Assembly (NCBI GenBank): GCA_049652745.1
Contig: JBASEY010000043.1
Span: 1-19,625, forward strand
DNA length: 19,625 nucleotides
Source: JBASEY01 sp049652745
Lineage (GTDB): Bacteria > CSSED10-310
Reading direction: 5' to 3'
A program made the translations under genes and the position numbers. A model generated the notes under the pieces. That model worked only from the letters and a program-made list of their open reading frames with translations. It was not told where the DNA came from and made no database searches. Position 1 is the stretch's first letter. Every line of letters starts with the position of its first letter. Below are positions 1-7,000 of this stretch, piece after piece.

Positions 1-57
1 TCGGAATAGATTCAGGATTTGATCCAGCGTGGATTTGACTTTGGGATGAAAATTCAT
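1..57 (-). CDS. 5' end of an unidentified gene, cut by the window edge
   Basis: Nineteen codons from an ATG at 57 read off the left edge, beginning MNFHPKVKSTLDQILNLFR. A strong ribosome site (AGGAGG) lies 6 bases upstream of the ATG. The gene starts only 11 bases after the histidine kinase stop, so the two are probably co-transcribed. The visible residues are amphipathic and helix-forming. Too little is present to name a family. Confidence 0.6.
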   Translation of the reverse strand, partial: MNFHPKVKSTLDQILNLFR

Positions 58-67
58 GGGATACCTC

Positions 68-790
68 CTAAAACGGAAAAGGGTTAGATAATGGCAGTTC
101 GATCGTAACGGTCGTGCCGATTCCAGGTGTGGATTCAACACCTATCGAACCACCGTGATTGCAGATGATCTGACGGGCAATACAGGTACCGAGACCGATG
201 CCGTCAGGTTTGGTTGTGTAAAGGGGTTGCCAGAGACGTGATAGTTGCTCTGATGTCATACCGATTCCAGTATCTTGAATGGTAACGATCACATGAGCAG
301 CAAAAGACTCACAGGTTATTGAGATGGTGTCTTGCTCACTGCAGGCATCGATCGCATTCTTGATGACATTCAGAAAGGCCTGGCCGAGTTGACGGTTATC
401 GCCCATGACATGAATCAGATCACTGGGAATGTCTGTTGTAAGCGTGATGTCGCGGGGATTTAATAATGGCTCAACCAGATGAAGCTGCATCCATAGCAGA
501 CAATTGAGATTGACCGGCACCTTTTGGATATCCGTTCTATCAACCTGCAGCAAGGGAATCAGACTACCGATCTGCTCTGATGCTTTCTCCAGGATAACAA
601 CAGCGTCCTGATCCTCGATAGATACTTGTGACCGTAATTGAGATAGACCTTCAGTCAGGATGTTCAAGTAATGACGGATCTCGTGACCGACTATCCGATG
701 AATAGGAATAGCAATAGGTGTAGAGACAGTCTCATCAGGAGCAAAGGTCTCCGGAATGGTATGGAACGGGATAGTTTGAAGTGTTTTCAT
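68..790 (-). CDS. Sensor-less histidine kinase (HATPase domain)
   Basis: This 240-aa protein is a soluble histidine kinase core with no transmembrane segment and no recognisable sensor domain. An H-box-like segment GHEIRHYLN places the candidate phospho-accepting His at about residue 36 (H40 is also near). The ATP-binding domain follows: N-box FLNVIKNAIDA (about 139-149), G1 box DTGIGM (173-178), F-like region around LWQPLYTTKPDG (187-197) and G2 box GIGLG (197-201). It should transfer phosphate from ATP to an unseen response regulator in the cytoplasm; signal input must come from its short N-terminus or a partner protein. The ATG at 790 is preceded by GGAGG about 10 bases away. A leader peptide and hairpins upstream suggest transcript-level control. 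The family assignment is secure; the pathway is unknown. Confidence 0.9.
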   Translation of the reverse strand: MKTLQTIPFHTIPETFAPDETVSTPIAIPIHRIVGHEIRHYLNILTEGLSQLRSQVSIEDQDAVVILEKASEQIGSLIPLLQVDRTDIQKVPVNLNCLLWMQLHLVEPLLNPRDITLTTDIPSDLIHVMGDNRQLGQAFLNVIKNAIDACSEQDTISITCESFAAHVIVTIQDTGIGMTSEQLSRLWQPLYTTKPDGIGLGTCIARQIICNHGGSIGVESTPGIGTTVTIELPLSNPFPF

Positions 791-814
791 GATAAATAAA
801 ACCTCCAGATATAC

Positions 815-846
815 AAAAAAGGCCGGAGTGAATAGATACTCCGGCC
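815..846 (-). terminator. Rho-independent terminator or attenuator before the histidine kinase
   Basis: On the minus strand a perfect 9-bp stem, GGCCGGAGT with ACTCCGGCC, encloses an 8-base loop and is followed at once by TTTTTT. It ends 25 bases upstream of the histidine kinase ATG and downstream of a 6-codon peptide. It therefore either ends an upstream transcript or acts as an attenuator of the kinase operon. Confidence 0.8.
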
Positions 847-854
847 AGGTTTAG

Positions 855-880
855 GATCACCTATACGATGACAGGCGATC
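855..880 (-). promoter_or_regulatory. Second leader hairpin
   Basis: GATCGCCT and AGGTGATC on the minus strand form an 8-bp stem with one G-U pair and a 10-base loop. It lies between the leader peptide stop and the terminator hairpin. It does not visibly share sequence with the terminator stem, so a mutually exclusive antiterminator fold is not shown; it may instead be a pause hairpin. Confidence 0.45.
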
Positions 881-901
881 AGTTTAGATTGTGAATGAAA
901 C

Positions 902-922
902 TTAGAGACTAAGAACAATCAT
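902..922 (-). CDS. Six-codon leader peptide (MIVLSL)
   Basis: The ATG at 922 follows an 11-base Shine-Dalgarno AAAGGAGGTGA (928-938) with a 5-base spacer, an unusually complete match to the anti-Shine-Dalgarno. The frame reads Met-Ile-Val-Leu-Ser-Leu and stops at TAA. Two hairpins, the second a terminator, separate it from the histidine kinase. This is the layout of a translation-coupled attenuator. The ribosome site is seen directly; that the peptide regulates the operon is inferred. It could also be the leftover start of a degraded gene. Confidence 0.4.
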   Translation of the reverse strand: MIVLSL

Positions 923-946
923 GGGAATCACCTCCTTTCAACCATG

Positions 947-1249
947 AAAATTACAGATATAGCCACCCCAGAAGACCTGGGACTGGTAGGAATAGTTGGA
1001 AATGCTATAGCAAAGGGGTGGGGGCACGGAACGTTTGCTGGGCTACAGTAGAGCCCTTTAACCAGACCTAGTACCCCGACAAAATTATTCTGATTTTTTT
1101 CACCTCGCGTGTGAAGGGATTTGCGATCATTTTCACAGAGGTTTCCGAGTGGTGGCTATGCCAATGGATATGTTTAGATGTCAGCCACAATAAAAATTAC
1201 AGTGCATGTTTGAATTCAAATGAACCGGCCAAGCACTCCACGAATGCGT
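947..1249. other. Intergenic stretch without a recognised gene
   Basis: No convincing coding frame was found on either strand. It contains an imperfect GGGCT/AGCCC inverted repeat at about 1038-1054 and a weak TATAGC-like -10 candidate on the minus strand near 1005, neither strong enough to call. Confidence 0.4.
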
Positions 1250-1334
1250 CCGGTTTCGTCCTGATTCCCGATTGCGATGCCGGGGGCTGACGCCCCATTC
1301 GGCATACGCATCGTCCATCTGCGGACGAAACCGG
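1250..1334. repeat. Nested inverted repeat downstream of the FGE-fold gene
   Basis: The outer arms CCGGTTTCGTCC (1250-1261) and GGACGAAACCGG (1323-1334) are perfect 12-bp inverted copies. Inside, TGCCG-GGGGC (1278-1287) pairs with GCCCC-CGGCA (1292-1304) across a 4-base loop, with a 3-base bulge. The core lies about 47 bases past the stop codon of the FGE-fold gene. No T-run follows on the gene's strand, so it is not a standard terminator. GC-rich hairpins with 4-base loops just past a variable region are known from the Bordetella phage BPP-1 retroelement, which makes the placement notable. Confidence 0.7.
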
Positions 1335-1350
1335 TTCTCGTGAGCACACA

Positions 1351-2307
1351 TCAGGATGAATCTGTCATCACGAGGCGGAAGCCCAAGTTGCCGTACGTGA
1401 ACGACGGCGCGCTCCAAACGCGATACGCTGACCGGCAGCCCCTGGCGTAGAGGTTCCAACCGCCGCCCCGGCAGACGCGGTAGGAACCGGAACCCGGGCC
1501 GACGGGATTACGCCTGGGCGACTCACTATAGTAGTCCTCACCATACCAATCCAGACACAACTCCCATACATTACCGTGCATATCATACAACCCCCAGGCA
1601 TTCGCACGACCACTACCCACGTCCCACGTCGATTTAAGATACCTTCCCTTGGAACAACCCGATAAAGGATAATTCCCTTTATAATTCGCATCAGAGGTGC
1701 TCAAACAATTCCCAAAGGCAAATGGACCCGTCGTCCCTGCCCGACACGCATACTCCCACTGCGCCTCCGTCGGCAACGTAAACCTTTTTCCCGTTTTCTG
1801 AGATAGTTTTCGGCAAAACTCCATCGCATCATCCCAGGAAACCCGCTCAACCGGACGATTGTCACCCTTTAAATGACTCGGATTCGTGCCCATGATCACA
1901 CGATACTGCGCCTGCGTCACTTCATACTTGCCTATCCAGAACCCATCCAGTTCAACCCTGTGAACAGGACCTTCATCATCATCCCTTACGGATTCACTAT
2001 TCGGCGAACCCATCTGGAAACTGCCGCCTGGAATGAACACCATTTCCAGGGTGATACCAAAACCCAAATCGAAGATCTGTGTTTGCTGTCGATTAGGTAT
2101 AATTAAGGGTGATACTCCGCCAACGATAATGACCAAAACGATGATCAGGCCCCCGATACCTGCAAATAGCATCAATCGGCGACGTGACCGTGCGCGTGAA
2201 AAACTATCCGATTCCTGACGCCGTTTTTGTATGTCTTTCCTAAGAGATTCTTCAAACGACGAACCGCTACCCCCAAGACTTCCTATGGTATTATCTGCAA
2301 AATTCAT
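1351..2307 (-). CDS. Membrane-anchored FGE/SUMF1-fold protein
   Basis: This 318-aa protein starts with a short Ser/Arg-rich cytoplasmic tail (1-44) and one transmembrane helix (about 45-68, LMLFAGIGGLIIVLVIIVGG). A formylglycine-generating-enzyme (sulfatase-modifying factor) domain then fills about 78-318. Family landmarks include FIPGGSFQMGS, the EVTQAQYRVIMG segment, PVERVSWDDAMEFC, LPTEAQWEYACRAG, NAWGLYDMHGNVWELCLDWYG and a C-terminal GFRLV. The fold is C-type-lectin-like, and many family members bind ligands rather than modify sulfatases; no sulfatase is nearby, so enzymatic activity is not claimed. The domain would face the periplasm. The ATG at 2307 has GGAGG about 10 bases upstream. 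The last 40 residues use much more GC-rich codons than the rest and resemble a DGR variable region. Confidence 0.88.
   Translation of the reverse strand: MNFADNTIGSLGGSGSSFEESLRKDIQKRRQESDSFSRARSRRRLMLFAGIGGLIIVLVIIVGGVSPLIIPNRQQTQIFDLGFGITLEMVFIPGGSFQMGSPNSESVRDDDEGPVHRVELDGFWIGKYEVTQAQYRVIMGTNPSHLKGDNRPVERVSWDDAMEFCRKLSQKTGKRFTLPTEAQWEYACRAGTTGPFAFGNCLSTSDANYKGNYPLSGCSKGRYLKSTWDVGSGRANAWGLYDMHGNVWELCLDWYGEDYYSESPRRNPVGPGSGSYRVCRGGGWNLYARGCRSAYRVWSAPSFTYGNLGFRLVMTDSS
1384..1455 (-). other. Candidate DGR variable region (VR-like 3' end)
   Basis: Residues 285-308 read NLYARGCRSAYRVWSAPSFT followed by YGNL. DGR target proteins of this fold typically carry a segment like WNNNARNCRSANRNNNN at this place. 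Positions that are Asn in that pattern are replaced here (Leu, Tyr, Gly, Tyr, Val, Ser), and most of those codons still end in C or T (CTC, TAC, GGC, TAT, GTT, AGC, TTC). That is what adenine-directed mutagenesis of AAY codons leaves. Intervening residues (A-R, C-R-S-A) are kept. No template repeat or reverse transcriptase is in the window. Non-diversified family members can look similar, so this is a candidate only. Confidence 0.45.
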
Positions 2308-2506
2308 CTGCTTCGATCCTCCATGTCACGTCCCATCGAGATTCTTATCACGGCATAATATCCAACTTGATCTTAGCCATCAACCGTACCGATGTCTCCG
2401 GTCTAATAATCAACTTGTCTTCTTCTTTGCGATGGGAATTGGAATCATACTGCAGGCGCTACTATTCCAAGAAGAAAAACTTTAGATGGGGTTAATATTT
2501 TCCCTT
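2308..2506. other. Intergenic stretch upstream of the FGE-fold gene
   Basis: No supported gene was found. It carries the ribosome site of the FGE-fold gene and presumably its promoter, but no convincing -35/-10 pair is visible. Confidence 0.35.
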
Positions 2507-2561
2507 GGATACGTGCTCTCTATGTATGGAACAATTTTTCAACTATAGGTTTTCGATCTCG
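2507..2561. repeat. Left copy of a diverged repeat flanking the defence operon
   Basis: These 55 bases match 15713-15769 at about three quarters of positions by eye, sharing the blocks GATACGTGCTC and TGTATGGAACA in the same orientation. On the minus strand both copies read C-S-I-(H/Q)-x-E-H-V-S, the tail of an HNH-type nuclease. The repeat is therefore old coding sequence rather than a regulatory element. Confidence 0.55.
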
Positions 2562-2689
2562 TTATTCGAGAGATCTCCATCGATATGATGAATCTTCAGC
2601 AACACCACATCCACGGCACCACAGAACGAACAGCGATCGCTAACCTCATGATAGAGTTTCTTGCTTGACGAGGATAAAACCAACTGGTG
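2543..2689 (-). pseudogene. HNH endonuclease remnant
   Basis: An open minus-strand frame contains the front half of an HNH nuclease fold: a zinc-binding C-x2-C (DRCSFCGA), then LLKIHHIDGDLSNNEIENL with the paired His and the Asn of the motif. A TAG follows directly. Reading through it gives LKNCSIHREHVSKG, which supplies the C-x2-H of the second zinc pair. The domain is thus whole apart from one nonsense codon. No ATG starts the frame; a TAG lies just upstream and only a TTG at 2683 is available. It follows the nuclease gene by 64 bases and may once have been the last gene of the operon. Confidence 0.6.
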
Positions 2690-2753
2690 CTATTTCCTGC
2701 ATTTGCGTTTCTGTGAGGCATATCTACTGTTTCTTCTATAAGACCCCCGATAG

Positions 2754-4016
2754 CTATTGTGACCCGGAAATCAAGAACATTTCAGACCATGAGCCCATGG
2801 TCGCTGCAATCAAATGATGTTCGTTCTTTGTATCCATTTCATCACTGGGCAAACTTACATGAACGTTTAATAACCTCAGTCGTTGACCAGGATGCAGATC
2901 AAATGTTGGATTTTCAGTTCGCAAAAGAATTGCTTCGCCAGCTTTCATTGCGGGACCGTATTCAACTTCACCATCCCAACTGCTTGGTCCATGTTGAGAG
3001 GATAGTTTGATCTGTATATCGATGTATTTTCCATTTATCATTTTGCCTGTTAGATAATTCCGGACGAGCCAAGGCCAATAGTCCTCGCATAAATGTCGCA
3101 CCGCACAGTACATACAGTTTTCAAGGCTCAGACGTGCCTGGGGATTACCCGATTGGAGATTAGCTAGCGCATCACCCGTTCGTTTCTTTATTTCATTTTC
3201 AAGCGAACTTAGCTTGCTGATGTCAGGAGGTAGCACTTCGACGTCACACTCATCGTAGGAGATCACGAGTTTATCAGCAAGCCGGCTATTAGGATTTAAA
3301 CCACTGTCCTGAGCCCAAAGCAATGCATATGTCCACAGTTGGACTTGGTGCTCCTCTTTTTGGGTTCCAGTCTTGAAATCTCTGATCTCACATTGAGCAG
3401 CCGAAAGAGAGAGCAAGTCAGCAATACCTCGCCACTTCAATTTGGGGGCTTGAAGAAGAACCTCTGTGTATGTGCCATGCTGTAAAGCATGACGAAGTTC
3501 CCTCTTCGGCTGGAGAATGGGTTTTCCCTGTATGATAGTACGAGGCTCGATGCGAATGCGAGATAGGAATTTCTGAACCCTCGTCCTAATCTCTGGAATC
3601 TTGGCAGCAAGTTGGGTACGCATATCGCCAAGGACTACGGCGACTCGTGGATTTACCTTGTATGGAAGCAGGACTCGTTCAAGGCTATCCTTAATGATAT
3701 TTGTATAGCCACCCAATTGTTGTAGCGTTAAAATCGCACTCGCATCTGCTAGCGAAGAGCAACCGTTTTCTAAAAGAGCCCTTGTGATTTTCTGGAGACT
3801 TAGATGAACGATTGTTCCTTCAAGCGCTGAAGATTGCGGCACGGTAGGGTAACCGCTGTTATTCCATATTTCTGAATACTCAGAAGCAACAAGCGCCCAA
3901 CGACGAGGACAAATTTCCAATTCTATGAGTGTGGAAAATGACATCCATGACGGGACTTCAGGCCATCTCGTTGGTCGCAATACGCGCCAGAAACCCTTAT
4001 TATTCCAACCAGACAT
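2754..4016 (-). CDS. Cas4/RecB-like PD-(D/E)XK nuclease with four cysteines
   Basis: This 420-aa protein has the order of a RecB-family nuclease with an iron-sulfur staple. A first Cys (C36 in ICPRRW) is followed by the G-x3-H motif (GTIVH, 67-71). The active-site strand region ends in GIAD (D200), then comes the D-F-K core in EIRDFKTG (D213, K215), with Q226 and Y230 in the following helix. Three cysteines (C301, C304, C310) complete the cluster. After about residue 315 a roughly 100-residue, strand-rich C-terminal extension of unknown role begins. It likely cuts or resects DNA. The ATG at 4016 starts 4 bases after the druE stop, so it is the last intact gene of the operon. Standard type I Druantia, as I know it, does not include this gene. 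Confidence 0.85.
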   Translation of the reverse strand: MSGWNNKGFWRVLRPTRWPEVPSWMSFSTLIELEICPRRWALVASEYSEIWNNSGYPTVPQSSALEGTIVHLSLQKITRALLENGCSSLADASAILTLQQLGGYTNIIKDSLERVLLPYKVNPRVAVVLGDMRTQLAAKIPEIRTRVQKFLSRIRIEPRTIIQGKPILQPKRELRHALQHGTYTEVLLQAPKLKWRGIADLLSLSAAQCEIRDFKTGTQKEEHQVQLWTYALLWAQDSGLNPNSRLADKLVISYDECDVEVLPPDISKLSSLENEIKKRTGDALANLQSGNPQARLSLENCMYCAVRHLCEDYWPWLVRNYLTGKMINGKYIDIQIKLSSQHGPSSWDGEVEYGPAMKAGEAILLRTENPTFDLHPGQRLRLLNVHVSLPSDEMDTKNEHHLIAATMGSWSEMFLISGSQ

Positions 4017-4020
4017 TTTC

Positions 4021-7000
4021 CTATCCTATCTGCGCGATGAGACGGCTCGTTGCAGCAGGTAGATTCCGCCGTACAACCATTTCATCATAAAGATACACAG
4101 GGATAGAAGGGCAAAACTCCTTGATTTCTCTTAACAATTGGTCAGGAGGATCATCAGGTGTTAAAGGGCCATGAAGGCCAATGATATATTCGGATCCATC
4201 CGAACGTCTAACGTATATCGGGATTGTTACTGAGCCAAAGCCAGGAATAGACATTTGATGATTTCGCTCGATAGTTAGCCCCCCAAGGTCTTGTCGCCGG
4301 AGATCCTCAAAGAGCAAGTCTGTAGACATTGCTAGCCTGCTGGGATCCATGGTCGGATAATTGCCATGAATCAGGAATCGCATTAGGCTCGCACCAAGCT
4401 GACGATCAAGAAGATCGTGTTCGAACTTATTCTTATAACTTCTCAAGCAACGGTAACAGGACCGATCACAATTTTCGGGACACTCTTCTAAAATATGCAA
4501 GGCATCTTCAAACACTGCTATCCCATGATGACCAACTCTTTGAGCAAAGCCAGCGCCGCCAGGCAGGGTGTCATAAAGGTAAATTTCTGCTTCGCGACCT
4601 TCACGCCCTGCAACAGTGAGCGCTGGTCGATATTCAGCCTGTAATTCTTTAGCTTCTAGTTCTAATCTATTGCACGCAGCTTTGGTGAGCGCCTCGCTAA
4701 TGGTGCGCAGCACAACCTCAGTCGCCAAGAGCCCAGGAGCGAGCGTGAGTGGTGAGTTTACTCTGATGGAAATTAGAAGTACGTCACTAATGAAATCCGT
4801 TCCAAGGACAAGCCCTTTAGTTGCGCCACCACCCGGACAATTTTCGTCTCTACGGTCGGGATACGGCTTTCTATGTGCCGCTCCGACTACTCCTTTAGGT
4901 AAGGCAGTCGGCTCGATGAGGCCGCATTTTGTGCAATAAGTATAACCCTCTTCACGTGGACCTCGGTTCGTGACAAGGAGGTGCTGCCTGGTATAATAAA
5001 CACGAATGCGGTCATTGAGTCTTGTCCACTTAGCCTCATCTGGTGGTGTCTGCATTGTTAATTTGGCACGGGTAGCGTAACTCTTCGCGGGTTGATCGTC
5101 AGGTGAAGTTCCTTCTTCTTTGCTCACGGGGTGTGCAAACCCAGGTGGACGCAACCAGTACCTAGCAGGACCAAAAGTGCCAACTCCGCCACAAGCTTCA
5201 CAGTCCCTTACCTCATTCCGCGATCCTTCCTCAAGCGATGTGGTTTTGGCATAGTGGCAATACCTGCACTCATAGTACAATCGCCTAGACTGCCATGCAC
5301 GATAGAGATCGTTTTGCATTGGCGAGTAGATAGCGCCTGATGTCCAAAGCTTGCTGCCAATCCAAACCTCCTTTCCCGGCGCGTATTCTGAGAGCGCGAC
5401 TGGAAGCCCTTGGGAAGGCGTGAAGCGAAAAGCAGTATGATAGTCTGAGGAGTCATTAGGGTTAAAGACGTAAAAAGTGGCGACATCTGTTGGAAATGCA
5501 TATCTCGGCAGAACTCCTTTATAAAGCAAACGGTCGAGGAGGTTTTCAGAGGCTGGATCACGGCCAGGTATCTCCTCCCCTTGTTCATCAGCCGCTTCGA
5601 GGTTCGTCCTACCTTCATCATTACCTTTCTTCGCCAACACTTTATTAGCCAAACCAGCATTGGATGAAGTACTTGATGCATAATTTATTGCATCGTCAAT
5701 TGGCGTAAGAGTACCTTCAATAAGTGTGTTAAGTAGCGCGTGACGATCAGCTATTGGTATCTCATTTGGAAGCCAGGCAGTTACATCTTCCTTTAATTCT
5801 GCCTCATACGAACGTAACCAATGCTCCAAGTCGATCCGATTCAGAACTTTATTAACGTCCTTGAAATCGGTTACTGTTCCGAGAACTGCAAACAGATGCG
5901 GCTGATCTTCCGGCCTAATTGTTGGGAGTTTGGCCTGATGGTAGCGCTGCAACAAATAGGCTGTCACATGACGGCGTGCGATCTCTGGGTTATCAAGCGT
6001 CAGAGTCGGATCATCAACCGCTCCCCTAATCATCTGATCAGGATGGGTGAAGTAGTAATCATCATGGCTATCAGCGCTGCCGAAGGCAGTCACTGTGGCG
6101 ACAGCATTTCCACGTCTACCTGCACGACCAGCACGCTGCTGGTAGTTAGCACGAGCAGGGGGCATATTGCGGAGTGAGACGCCAGAAAGGGAACCAATAT
6201 CAATGCCTACTTCCATCGTTGTTGTGCACGAGAGAACATCGATCGCAGGCCGCTCACGCCCTGAATCATCAGGCCCAAGATCCACGTCTTGAAAGAGGAG
6301 TTCATGCTCTTCAGCCTTGGAGAATACTTCTTCGGCTTGCGCAGCATTGAGTTGAGCCGTGTGCTCGGCTGCAATTAACGCCATGGGCACAATAGGCGGT
6401 GTTTTCAGGGCATCAATTGTGCTTGCTCTATAGTAGCCCTTTCGCGCAGTGAAGACCGGGTCGACGTCTGGATTGATAAGCACCGCTGTATCCTGACCGC
6501 AGTTGACACAAGTCATTTTCCCAGGAAATGGACGCTGGGTCGTTCTGCAAGACTGGCAATAAGACCATTTACCACCAATTGCAAGTGAAAGTTCTCTTCC
6601 ATTCAAACGATACTTGTTCTGCGAAGTCCGCTCTGCAAAGAGTTCCAGTAGCAGCGGAATCCACTCCTTTTCGAATAAAGACCGAGCAGGCTTATCGCGA
6701 AGAAGCCGATGCATTTCAGTAAATTTACCTGATCTTGGCTGGACATCACGCAGCCACCAAGCTGGTGGCATGCGGCTCAACCAGAAACCAGGGCGATGCC
6801 AACAACGAAGCCAAGCGCGAGTAAGTGCAATCTTTTCTTTTTCAGTCTCGGCGTACCCAGGTATTTCTGGCCAGGAACTGATGATTAAAGTGTGAACAGG
6901 CCGTTCTACGATAGATGCGAGAGCTAACGATTCTAGTCCATAATAGCTATCTGTAAGTGATTTCATGATCGCTCTAAGCAAAGACTCCGGTGGTGCCGAC

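Noticed and set aside
1181..1459. Minus-strand 92-aa frame across the end of the FGE-fold gene and the palindrome
   Set aside because: It overlaps the real gene in another frame, has no ribosome site and spans a hairpin; its Arg-rich composition is a frame-shift artefact.
2308..2485. Plus-strand frame at 2231-2485
   Set aside because: It starts inside the FGE-fold gene on the opposite strand and has no ribosome site or recognisable domain.
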